DNA of 64,000 nucleotides, taken from positions 663,711 to 727,710 of the forward strand of contig WHUX01000012.1 in assembly GCA_015179025.1 (NCBI GenBank), in the 5' to 3' direction. Origin of the DNA: Terfezia claveryi. Taxonomy: Eukaryota > Ascomycota > Pezizomycetes > Pezizales > Pezizaceae. Position 1 is the first letter of the stretch; each line of letters starts with the position of its first letter. The position numbers and the translations under genes were made by a program. Positions 46,850-57,481 of this stretch are shown here, piece after piece. The notes below the pieces were generated by a model. It had not been told where the DNA came from. It saw only the letters and a list, made by a program, of their open reading frames with translations, and did not search any database.

Positions 46850-48960
46850 CAGTAAGCCAGTTGGTGAACTGTTTGATTCCTATGTAACGTCCGTCCTTGT
46901 ATGGTGTGGCTGTCTCCCATCGTTTCTACAAAATGTCCTTACTAGTAGAGGGTATCGGAAAATCCCTTAGCACTAGTATGAAACTAAAGAATGTTGCATT
47001 CTTTCTTTTTCTCTTAGGAATTGATTATAAGTAGTAAGTGCGCTTCCTTCCATTTTGAATCCAACAATTTCCAAAGCTGAAGCGCCTTCCAAATCTATTT
47101 TTTGATAACAAACCAACATTGCATTGCTGTAGCCCAAGAGTCAAAATATTATGAGTCTTGCCATTTTTTGTCTTCTCCTCTTAATTTTTCTGGCATATCA
47201 ATCTTTATTCCTTTTAAAGCATTTGTTGCTTCATGGTTACCCATTGTAACCATTCCTGTTGTAGATTCCCATTACTGATATTCAACTGATTTTCCTCGTT
47301 TGGGCTTCCTTTTAAGAGTTTGACTTACAACTGACATGCCTTATCAGAGTCCGAGCAATCATCTCCGCTATCATCGGGGTCTCGTCCTCCTCCTTGTATT
47401 TTCTGCTTCTGTTGGTCTAGTCCTGTATCTAGATCATCATCGTCTTCTGGTAATTCTATATCTTCTGGTGGTTGGTCTTTGCATCTAGTTCTTTGGCTGA
47501 CCCAGTCCTCCTTTCTAGTGTCTAGGTGCTCGACCTTTGCCTTTCGATTGATCTTTTAGTGTTCTCAGGAACGCTCCTGGAAGTTCTTTGCTAGGATTGA
47601 AAAAATCCTCCTCGGTATGTGCTGATTCTTCTAGATGAGTGCCGCTCATCATGAATGCCATTATTTCTTTCCAGTTATTTATTACCCAATTCAGTTTCCT
47701 TAAAAGTGGTACAATAGGTTTCCTTAATTCTTTACTTAAAAATGCGTTGATTTCTAAGTCTTCTTCTTTGAATGGGTAAGGTGTTAGCCATAAGTAGTAT
47801 TTTGCTATGGCTTCTATTAAGAGTGAGTATCATCAGGATGATACTGTTGGACATGTCCCATTGAGCGAGTATATTTCAAAATCTCCTCAATTGTTGTAAG
47901 ATGTCTGTCCCAAAATTCTTCTGGTGCGAGAGGTAAAGCCATACTAAAATATAGTTTGTTCCTACTCCACCTGGTTCTCCTATTTCTATATCGATGGCAG
48001 ATTTATTTCCCCTTCTGTGTTAGGAACTATAAATCTGGTCTTTCTGGGAGTTTCTTCTACTAATTTCTTAATATCTTCGGTAACATAGTTAACCGTCTCG
48101 ACCTCTTAGTCTTCTTACTAAGTTCAGATGCCATTATGTCTGATTTGTCGTCTGTCCGCAACTAAATGCAGCTGGTTATGCGATACGATGTCGAGTTACT
48201 TTTCTTCTTTGGCACCTTTCTGTGCTGATGGTGTGGTGGCTGATGATCCTTATGATCTCCGTTCGACTGACGGTTCTGTTGGCTCGGTGGCTCACGAGGC
48301 TGGTGAGGCTGGATGTCAGGATCCTGATGTTTCTTATGGTCCTGGTTTTTCTTCGTCTACTGGTCTAGAATCTAGTTCTAGTTCTTCCGGCAAGAGTGTC
48401 ACGTTTTCTGATTGGTGTGTTGAGGTAGACGTTGGGGGCGCAGAGGTATTGGTAGAGATGTCTGGGCCTAAGGAAGGTTCTGATGGAGGTAATTCTTTTC
48501 TGGAGGAAATGGCTGCAGTGGAGGCAGCGAGATTTGAGCCTTGGATTGTGAGCTTGGTTGTTTAGACCAATTATTCCTGGGACCTGGGGGGCCGGTTTTT
48601 CAATGGTGTACTGGATTTACAGGTACAGATGTAATGGCGGTTGCCAGGAGTGCAAGATGAGTTGTCGATCTTATTGGGAAAAGTGTTGTGAACGAGGGTG
48701 GGATTGTTTAATGTGGGATACCACTGCCCGTTAGAGCTCTGCTTAGCTTGCTTCTAAGTCTTTTGTTGATGTACTGCAGTTGAGAGTCTGATGTCTCGTT
48801 TGTTAGATTTTGTTGGCTAGCTAGTTGAATAACGATATCGATTTTATATGTGCACTTGGGTGTCGAATTGTATACACTTGCGTGAGTGTAATAAAGGTAT
48901 CCGAAGGTTGATCAGGCCTTGGATTTAAGAGTAAAGATTAGGTAAGTGAGTTAAAAAAAA
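46850..48960 (-). other. gypsy-1 5' internal region, degraded gag N-terminus / leader
   Basis: No continuous frame on the coding strand. On the opposite (plus) strand a 145-codon frame spans 48128-48565 (Ser/Gly/Asp/Glu-rich). Its complement reads as a Ser/Thr/Pro-rich stretch that fits the start of gag, so I treat the plus frame as a shadow. I could not identify the primer-binding site. Confidence 0.55.
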
Positions 48961-49638
48961 TGTAATGAATGGTACTAGACAGTATTCATTCAGTACCGTT
49001 TATACAATCTATATCTGTAGGCATGGACGTTTGTGTATTTCGGTTCTGCTGAGGTAAGACCTCAGAAGGGTAGGGAGATTACTATGTGGGACGTTCCCGA
49101 AGGGAACAGTAATTAACTGGTGTAATCTATCTTATATGATTTGTGCTATCTAAGCTATATGATCTTGATCTGATCGGAATATAGGCTTGCTTGCTCTGAG
49201 TGCTTGCTTGGTTGCTTCTTGTCTTCTGTAGATTCCAGAGGGAATCCAGCGGCCTATTTATACTCCTCTGAGATCTGATGACTAAGGAAATAAATACAAT
49301 AAAGGGTGGCACACCAGAAGGTAGTGCGCTGTACAAAAGGGGTCATGTGGCCATAGTAATGAGTCACACGCCATAAACATAGTCATGTGGCTATAGTATG
49401 ACTCACACGCCTTTAAACAGAGGTTACCCGGCCATAATGAGGGTGTGCTCATATGGTAAGTTCCATGGAAGTTCCCATGGCAACTTCCGCGTGCTATAGA
49501 TGCTTATAAAGCAATAGGAGGTGGTAGAAGGCTAGTCCTTCAACCGAGTGGCTTAGTTATATAATATAGTAGTAATATAGGAAATACAAAAGTATATAAT
49601 CAATTATATAAGCAATAAAACTAATGTTCTCCATTATA
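48961..49638 (-). repeat. gypsy-1 5' LTR (678 bp)
   Basis: Closely similar to 40685-41365 with a few substitutions and small indels. Its right end reads CCATTATA instead of CCATTACA, followed by the AAGCA duplication. TGAGTCA is at 49360-49366 and TGACTCA at 49399-49405. Confidence 0.95.
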
Positions 49639-49643
49639 AAGCA

Positions 49644-50021
49644 TCTCAAAATACATAATATTATGTACTGTCTACTTTGCTAATATTTTATATATTATTA
49701 CATACTTTTATATATTATTATATGCTTTCATATATATAAGTCAAAAGAAGACTTAATCTATTTTATACTAGATAGTATTTGGAAATACTATTTTGAAGTT
49801 TCTATTATATTAATTTCAAATTATATAAGGGTTAGATGATAGTATACTACTCTTGCACTGCCCCAATACTACCCCAATAGGAATACATATAGTCCTCTGA
49901 ATTTCTCTTTACTGGTTAGATAGATAGTTAAAACTCAGAATATAGTTAAAGTACAATAAATATAGAAGTTCCACTAGTTAATCTTTAAATGCCTTTGGTA
50001 CTCATATACTACTTTACCTAT
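49644..50021 (+). repeat. LTR0 fragment 2
   Basis: Continues LTR0 after gypsy-1 (TCTCAAAATACATAAT...). It is homologous in inverted orientation to about 56955-57330 of the gypsy-3 LTR. It contains no CpG. Cut at about 50021 by copia-2. Confidence 0.8.
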
Positions 50022-50693
50022 TTTGAAAGGTTACTATGAGCGGAGGTATTGTGGTAGTAATTACGGAGGTATTGTGGTAGTAATTACCGAGGTAGTAGCA
50101 GTGGACAGTAGTGCTATGAAGCAGAAAGTGTGAGCAAGCTGAAGTGTGAGAGAGCAGATGGTAGACCTATATCGAGAGTAGATAGTCTATTGAGTCTGAT
50201 CAAGAAGTGTATAGAACTAGATACAGGAGTAAGAAACTCGTATATAATAGTACAAGTTGAGGGTAAAGATCTAGTAAGAAAGTCTAAGTTATATAACCTA
50301 AGAATAGTATATTATGCACATGTGAATAAAGAAATACATAGAGGTATATGACTGAGACAGTAATAGGAGTCAAAGAATATAACAGAAAGTCATAGAAGTG
50401 GTAATCATTGAGTTATGACAACTGAGACAAGTAAACAGTAACCTTAAGTAGTAAAGTAGCATCATGTAATGATAATAGATACTAAGTTAGGAAAGTAAGC
50501 AAAGATAATAAGAACATGTGAATGATATATGAACACATCTGAAAGAAATAATACAGAAGTTCTTAATCGGGTAGCAAGTATCCATATTGGGTATCAGCAT
50601 GATGTGGAAGTAATCGTAAAAGAGAAACGATGTATTGTATGGAAATACTTAACTATGTTGAAAGGAAATGATTATTTTCAACACCCCTTCTTA
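50022..50693 (-). repeat. copia-2 3' LTR (~672 bp)
   Basis: Plus-strand ends TTGAAAGG...TTTTCAACA. It contains an extra tandem copy of a ~29-bp unit (GGTATTGTGGTAGTAATTAC, twice at about 50046-50095) that the other LTR has once. It carries a plus-strand frame of 73 codons (50130-50351) with a clear counterpart in the other LTR. Confidence 0.93.
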
Positions 50694-50765
50694 CTTGTTA
50701 TCCCATGATTAACCCTTTGAGATAGGAGAACTGTGGACCAGGAAAGGCCTTTGTGCATATGTCTG

Positions 50766-52248
50766 CTAGATTGTATTCACTAGGAATGTGTAACAGCATG
50801 ATAGTACCAAAGTTAATGAGTTGGCGGACGAAGTGGTAAGCAACGTCAATATGCTTTGACTTATCGGAGATTCGAGGATTATGAGATAGGTCAATAGAGC
50901 CGTTGTTGTCACAAGAGAGTGCAGAGGGAATATCTTTGATAAAAAGCTCACTTAATGCATTCTGAAGCCAAATTTATTGTTTAGTAGCAGTAGAACCAGT
51001 AATGTATTCTGCTTCGGTGGTAGAGGTTGTCACAAATTTTTGTTTTTGTGATCTTCAGCACATAGTACAAGAGGCGACCTTGAAGATATATCCTGAAGTC
51101 GACCATCGAGTATCATAATATCCAGCAAAGTCTGAATCAGTAAATCCTTCGAGTGAAACAGGTTGTCTGAGTTTATAGGTCAAGGTAAGATTGCGAGTAC
51201 CTTTAAGGTAGTGTAGGACTCGTTTAACTGCTCCAAGGTGATCCTTCAATGGTTTGTGAGAGAATTGTGAGACAAGAGTTACAGAGTAAGCCAGGTCAGG
51301 ATGTGTTCCAATAACTGCATACATGAGAGATCCAATGATTTGTTGATAGAGGGAGATGTCGGTAACCTTATCTTCATCTGTGCATTGTTGTAAAGTATGG
51401 TTTGAGTCAAGAGGAAGAGTGACGGGGTTGCAGTCCATTATACCAAAATGTTCGAGGATCTTGTCGATGTAAGAGGATTTAGATAGTGTGATACTGTGCT
51501 TAGAGTACTCAATTCGAATTCCTAGAAGCCAATGTAAGTTACCCATATCAGTTAACTTAAACTCTCATTTGAGTGACTGTTTGGTAGACTTCATAATGGC
51601 TGAGTCTTTATATCCGAATAAAGTAATATCGTCGACATAAAGGGCGAGTATGATTGTGCCAGACTTATGGACGAAGACACAGGGGTCAAAGGCACAAGCA
51701 GAGAAACCTATTGTTAGGAAGAAAGATGTTAATCATCCATACCACTGACAAGGAGACTGCTTTAATCCGTAGATGGATCAGTTAAGTTTAGCACACATGC
51801 CGTCAATCCGGGTGCCTTCTGGGAGTTGTATGTAGATAATTTCATTCAAAGAGCTATAAAGGAAAGCTGCTTTAATATCCATTTATTGAGGTTCCTATTA
51901 GAAGTGGGCAGATAAAGTGATAAGGAGGTGGAGAGAGTCGTATCAGACAACAGGAGGGAAGATTTCATCAAAGTCTGTACCGGGTTGTTGAGAGAAACCT
52001 TGAGCAACTAGACAAGCCTTATACCGATCGATATTTCCATTAGTATCTCACTTAATCTTAAATACCTACTTACTTTCAGTAATATTCCTATCCTGTGGTA
52101 TTGGAACTACTTTCCAAACATCTTGATCCTTCATAGCTTCCAACTCATTATTCATAGCCTTTCTCCATTTTTCTTCATCAAGTGAATTAATAGCGTGTTT
52201 AAAGGTTCGAGGTTCATCACCATGTTGTAAGACTAAAGCGATCAACAC
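50766..52248 (-). pseudogene. copia-2 reverse transcriptase and RNase H
   Basis: From 52248: the LDEEKWRKAMNNELEAMKDQ start of the RT domain, the catalytic YVDD (51628-51639), LHWLLGIRIEYSKHSITLSK at 51543, GSLMYAVIGTHPDLAYSVTL, HYLKGTRNLTLTYKL and DSDFAGYYDTRWSTSGYIF (RNase H catalytic Asp region), ending at 50766. Several stops interrupt the frame between 52060 and 51550. Confidence 0.92.
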
Positions 52249-52249
52249 T

Positions 52250-53820
52250 TTATCTTCTTCATTATCCTCATTAAAGAGTTCAGGTGGGTCTTCAATTAAT
52301 CTAGAATGACCATTAAACTGTATCTTTATACTGATTATAGGAATGATAGGAGCTTGTGCAGTTCTGAATTTAATTGGTTTAAAAACAGCTCGACCTGACT
52401 TGGTAATGGTTGTTGGTTTAACTATTTTTCCATTAATGATTTGGGTAAAGTTTCCATCGTTAGAGTTATCGGGTAAAGATTGTCGAACGTCTTGAGGAAG
52501 GGAAGTAAGTAGTGAATATTCATCTCAATTCTGAAGTGGAGGAGGTAAGTGAACTTGTGGAGTTGGTTTTGATACAGGTCCAGGATCTGGTGGAGGAGAA
52601 GGTGACGTTACAGTTGATGTTAGAGGAATAGGTAGTGAGGAAGTAATTGTGTCCGATGTTGTTTCAGTCGAATAGAAAAGGGTCATACTAGGGAACCATG
52701 CTTTATAAATGAGTGGGTGTCCCTTGAAATACCATTCTTCTGCTTGTTTTGGATTTCGTATACACCATTATTGCCAGAAATATTTGTTTGGGAATTCTAA
52801 GCTAGTGTATGGGATTACTTTAAGTGGAGAAGCAGGAGGAGAAGCAGTATTTATGATTAGTGACTATGATGGATTAATTGAGTTAGATGTAGGTGGAGGT
52901 ACCCCTTCTGGAGTTGTACTCGGTCCAAAAATGACATCTTGTACTCGAACTGTATAAGTATGCTTTCTAGAAGGTACATAGACCTTATAAATAGCTGTGC
53001 TATTAGTATAACCAATGAATATACCTTTCTCAGCCCGTGGTAGGAGTTTACTGCCTACAGGTCATCGTTCCTTAGGTATGTGTATATAACATTCCTTACT
53101 GAAGGGTTGAAGGTGAGAGATGGTAGGTTTATTACTGTGAAAAACCTCGTAGGGAGTCTTCCCTTTGACAGCACTATGAGGTGACTGATTTCAGAGATAG
53201 GTCGAAGTTAAGCATGCTTCAGCCTAGAATCTTTTGTCTATATTCATCAATATAGCCCTCATCATGTTCTGTATTATTTGGTTGAAGCATTCAGCTACAC
53301 CATTAGATTCATGAGAGTAAGGGGGCGTTAGATTATACAGGATACCTTTTGACTTAAAGAACTTTTCAAGATCTTTGTTAACATACTCTCCACCATTATC
53401 AGTATGAAACCGTTTAACATGGTATGATATTTGCTTTTCAACCAAGGTAACAAAGTCTTAGATTGATTTGGTTGAGTCAGATTTCTGTTTAAGGAAGTAG
53501 ACTCAAGAAGTATGAGAGTAGTCATCAATAAGTATGATGAAGTAGCTTGCTCCACCAAAAGAGGGTGTGGAGAGTTTACTACTAAGATCTGAGTGAATGA
53601 GTTCGAGAATATTGGAGGCATAAGATGTTATAAACTTAGAGACAGAGTGAGTAGATTTGGCGAGTATGCAAGGCTCACAATGATAGTTATTAGGGGGTGT
53701 TAGGAGAATATCACCGTCAGAGTAGAGTTCTTTATGCTTGAGGACAGTAATGGCTTGATGACCGAATGACTGATGCCAGTGATCGATTGTTTTTCAAAAG
53801 GAGGAAACCAATGCCTTTTC
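52250..53820 (-). pseudogene. copia-2 integrase and linker
   Basis: The integrase core fragments at 53621-53224 contain FHTDNGGEYVNKDLEKFF (second catalytic Asp) and TPPYSHESNGVAECFNQIIQ (catalytic Glu). The first Asp region lies in a broken frame upstream. The 53220-52250 stretch is the Ser/Pro-rich linker before RT. Confidence 0.88.
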
Positions 53821-54830
53821 ATTTGACTCAATAATAAATGGGAAACTTCCAACAAATTCTACCATAAATAACATGGAATCATTACCTTTTTTCGTAATAT
53901 AAATGTAATGGAGAACATTGTTTCATTGCTTATATAATTAATTATATACTTTTGTATTTCCTATATTACTACTATATTATGTAACTAAGCCTCTCGGTTA
54001 AAGGACTAGCCTTCAACCATCTTCTATTGCTTTATAAGCATTTATAGCATGCAGAATCTGCCATGGGAAGTTCCATGGCACTTGCCATATGAAGACACCC
54101 TCATTATGGCCGCGTGACCTCTGTTTAAGGCGTGTGACTCATTACTATGGCCACATGACTATCGTTTAAGGCATGTGACTCATTACTATGGCCACATGAC
54201 CCCTTTTATACAGTGCACTACCTTCTGGTGTGCCACACTTTATTGTATTTATTTCCTTAGTTATCAGATCTCAGAGGAGTATAAATAGGCCACTGGATTC
54301 CCTCTGGAATCCACAGAAAGACAAGAAGTAACAAGAAGCTCACAGCAGCAAGCAAGCCTATATTCCGATCAGATCAAGATCATATAGCTTAGATAGCACA
54401 AATCATATAAGATAGATTACACCAGTTAATTACTGTTCCCTCCGGGAATATCCCACATAGTAATCTCCCTACCTTTCTGAGGTCTTACCTCAGCAGAACC
54501 GAAATATACAAATGTCCATGACTACGGATATAGATTGTATAAATAGTACCGAATGAATACTATCTAGTACCATTCATTATAATGAAACCCAGAGTCCATA
54601 GAAAAAGTAGAGAAACGAGATCGAACAGCATTCCAAGAAAACAGTGAGTGACTAAGAGAAGGAACATATCGAACATTGACAAGATGAACAGTGGAAGTAG
54701 AGCCATTAGAGAGTAGACAGTTAAGAACAACCATCCCTTTTCCTTTAGCTTCAAGGAGATTATTGCCAGCTCCTTCTACAGTTCCACTATCCTCTGAAAA
54801 GTTCTCAAAGTGTTCTATGTTATTAGTCAT
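53820..54830 (-). pseudogene. copia-2 protease / GAG-pre-integrase region, split by the solo LTR
   Basis: The right part, 54830-54582, has TNNIEHFENFSEDSGTVEGA and VLNCLLSNGSTSTVHLVNVR, typical of copia protease. The left part, 53903-53820, continues the domain. The protease active-site segment just upstream reads FDTACSTYMT on the minus strand. Confidence 0.85.
53904..54581 (+). repeat. Solo LTR of the gypsy-1 family, inside copia-2
   Basis: 678 bp, TGTAATGGAGAAC...CATTCATTATA, opposite orientation to the gypsy-1 LTRs on the plus strand. Flanked by ATAAA (53899-53903) and ATGAA (54582-54586), a target duplication with one mismatch. Removing it restores copia-2 homology: the frame ending near SMDSGFHY resumes with ITKKGNDSMLFMVEFVGSFP. 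TGACTCA is at 54135-54141 and 54176-54182. Confidence 0.93.
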
Positions 54831-54991
54831 GTAAGTACTGCATGCTGTATCGAATTTCCAGATAGTTTTTTTAGATAGGTTACTGATGCTGAGAGCCTCG
54901 TCCTTGGAGCTACCAGAGCTGCCAACGATAAGTGCCTGTTCCTTCTTGTCTTCCTTGTTTTAATCCTTCTTCTTATCCTCGTTTGACTTCT

Positions 54992-55835
54992 TCAACTTCT
55001 GGTACTTCTACTATGTATAACCTGTGTATTTACTGAGTTGATGCTTCTTGCAATAGGTGCATTCCACATCGAAGTCCTTGTTCTGTTGTTGTGGTTGCTG
55101 CTGTTGAGGCTTGCCTTTCTTCTTGAAGGAGGCAGAGAGAGCAGTATCCCATTTTTTGATTTTGGAACCAACAGAGAGAAGTCGTAATTTTGCATTGGCA
55201 TATGTAAGGTCGGACTTAGTTGAGAGGTTGTCAACTATATTAGAGTGATGTTTGACCAGGAAGGAAAGGAGGATGTCTCTTTTGGCTTCGTCCTTATCAA
55301 GGAAAGTGTGGAGGGATTTGTAATATTTATCTGAAGAGCCAGTGAGAGAGTAAAGTCGAGACTACTTAGTCTCATATTGCTCAATAAAGTTAGCGAAGGA
55401 GGTAGTAGGAGTATAGGTTGAGGCCAAAGTGAAGAGTGTATGTAGTTGATATACAAAAGAGAATGGGGTATTACGATAATACTGGTCTTTAAGATGAGTC
55501 CAGATTTCGTGTAGTGAATCAAACTTAGAGACGACCTTCAGTATAGGTTTACTGATAACCTGTATTAGTATGAGAATAGCTTGATTTTCCATAGCTGCAA
55601 AGAGTTCTTTCTCTTTTTGTATCACATCTGTCACAGGTTTAAGTCCTTCAATAATAAGTTCCTTACAACCCATGCCTCTCACAATCATCTTGACACTATC
55701 AGCCCAGTCTTTATAGTTGTCTTTGCTAGTAAGCGACTCGATGTTATCGAGTTTGACTGGAATAGGCTTAAAGTCTTTCGGGGGTTAGAAGATAGATGGT
55801 ACAGCCTTTCCTTTACCACTAGAACCAGATCCTGA
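54992..55835 (-). pseudogene. copia-2 gag remnant
   Basis: Fragments 55688-55362, 55522-55235 and 55234-54992 in different frames. The first includes ADSVKMIVRGMGCKELIIEG-type UBN2 gag helices (HEIWTHLKDQYYRNTPFSFV). The last lies over a knuckle-like CTYCKKHQ segment read in an alternate frame. Confidence 0.75.
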
Positions 55836-55925
55836 ACTGGATACTATTGTAAAAATATATATAGGAGGGAAGGTGAATACGAGAAAGTTATTGAGTTGTC
55901 CTAAGGTATTTTGGGCTCATAACCT

Positions 55926-56564
55926 ATTGAAAGGTTACTATGAGCATAGGTATCGTGGTAGTAATTACGGAGGTAGTAGCAGTAGACAGTAGTGCTATGA
56001 AGCAGAAAGTGTGAGCGAGCTGAAGTGCAAGAGAGCAGATGGTAGAACTATATCGAGAGTAGACAGTCTATTGAGTTTGATCGAGAAGTGTATAGAACTA
56101 GATACAGGAGTAGGAAACTCGTATATGATAGTACAAGTTGAGGGTAAAGATCTAGTAAGAAAGTCTAAGTTACATAACCTAAGAATAGTATATCATGAAG
56201 ATGTGAATAAAGAAATACATAGAGGTGTACGACTGAGACAGTAATAGGAGTCAACAAATATAACAGAAAGTTATAGAAGTAGTGATCGTTGAGTCATGAC
56301 AACTGAGACAAGTAAGCAGTAACCTTAAGTAGTAAAGCAGCATCATGCAACGATAATAGATACTAAGTTAGGAAAGTAAGCAAAGATAATAAGAACATGT
56401 GAATAACATATGAACATATGTGAAAGAAATAATATAGAAGTCCTTAATCGGGTAGCAAGTGTCCATATTGGGTATCAGCATGATATGGAAGTAATCGTAA
56501 GAGAAAAACGATGTATTGTATAGAAATACTTAACTATATTGAAAGGAAATGTTTATTTTCAACA
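55926..56564 (-). repeat. copia-2 5' LTR (~639 bp)
   Basis: Starts next to the primer-binding site and ends TTATTTTCAACA. It contains the counterpart (56011-56244, 77 codons) of the plus-strand frame in the other LTR. Confidence 0.93.
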
Positions 56565-56731
56565 TCTATTACAATAATCTTATACTACTAGTAATAACTT
56601 TAATAGTAAGAATTAATAATATACTAGTAGTAATTTACTTTATAGTATATATTATTAGACTGAAATTATCTAATTAGATTAAATTATTTTATTTAATATA
56701 ATCTGATTTTCCAGCCCCCTTATATATTACA
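56565..56731 (+). repeat. LTR0 fragment 3
   Basis: Resumes after copia-2 and runs to TATATATTACA. No CpG. Together the three LTR0 pieces total about 625 bp, close to the 628 bp of the gypsy-3 LTR, and they match it in inverted orientation. Confidence 0.75.
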
Positions 56732-56791
56732 TTAGATTTTTTTAACTTAAAAACTTGATTCTTACCTAATAGAAAGCTTTGATTACCTTTA

Positions 56792-57419
56792 TGTAAAGTG
56801 TTGTATGGGGGACTGGACAATTAGATTAGATTAGATAAGGATCCAATCTAATCAGATAATCTCAAGCTAGTAATGTATACTACAAAGTAGATTACTAATA
56901 GTGTATTGTTTATCCTCACTATTAAAGTTATTACCAGTAGCATAAGATTACTATAATAGGTAAAGTAGTATAGGAGTGCCAAAGGCACTTAGAAATTAAC
57001 TAGTGGAACTTCTATATTGATTGTACTCTAACTATGTTCTGAGTTCTAACTCTCCATCCAACTGAAGGGAAATTCAGAGGACTATATATGATTCCAACGG
57101 GGCAGTGCTGGGGCAGTGCTGAGGCAGTGCACCATCATCTGACCCTTACATGTGATAAAGATCAGCATCATCTGATCCTCTAGATAGTACTTCCAAATAC
57201 TATCTAGTACAAAATAGGTTAAGTCTTAACTTTGACTTATACATGTGAAAGCATATGAAAGCATGTGAAAGCATGTGAAAGCATGTGAAATATTAGCAAG
57301 GCAGGCAGCACACAGAATGTTGTGTGTTTTGAGATGCTTGCTGAGTAAGAAAATACATAAGAAATACATTTGTGAGGGAGAGGGTTAGTCATGGGGTATG
57401 AGTAAGCCACTTCCTTACA
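56792..57419 (-). repeat. gypsy-3 3' LTR (~628 bp)
   Basis: On the minus strand it begins TGTAAGGAAGTGGC and ends TTACA. It contains a short tandem of GAAAGCATGT (about 57246-57290) and GGCAGTGCTG repeats (about 57100-57130). The left boundary is inferred from the TGTAA/TTACA symmetry. Confidence 0.75.
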
Positions 57420-57481
57420 TGCCTCCCTGTTTAGATAAAAACTCCATCCTAAGAAATAAACAGGGAAATGGGTTATATACA

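Larger units (their letters stand above)
40685..49638 (-). mobile_element. gypsy-1: full-length Ty3/gypsy chromovirus-type retroelement
   Basis: 8,954 bp, read on the minus strand: 5' LTR 48961-49638, 3' LTR 40685-41365, target duplication AAGCA (40680-40684 and 49639-49643). A purine tract GTGGGGAAG directly precedes the 3' LTR. The order is gag, protease, RT, RNase H, a zinc-knuckle region, integrase, chromodomain. Frames are broken by several shifts and stops, but the integrase frame of 406 codons is still open. It has far more CpG than gypsy-3. It inserted into LTR0. Confidence 0.97.
50022..56564 (-). mobile_element. copia-2: Ty1/copia retrotransposon interrupted by a solo LTR
   Basis: LTRs 50022-50693 and about 55926-56564, primer-binding site GGTTATGAGCCC (55913-55924), target duplication CCTAT/TCTAT (50017-50021 and 56565-56569, one mismatch). 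Order on the minus strand: gag, protease, integrase, RT, RNase H. Frames are broken, but the RT active site YVDD is intact. A gypsy-1-family solo LTR sits at 53904-54581 in the protease/GAG-pre-integrase region. It inserted into LTR0. Confidence 0.95.

Noticed and set aside
48128..48565. 145-codon plus-strand Ser/Gly-rich frame as a captured gene
   Set aside because: It lies inside gypsy-1 and its complement reads as a Ser/Thr/Pro-rich gag-like stretch; no start context or domain supports it.
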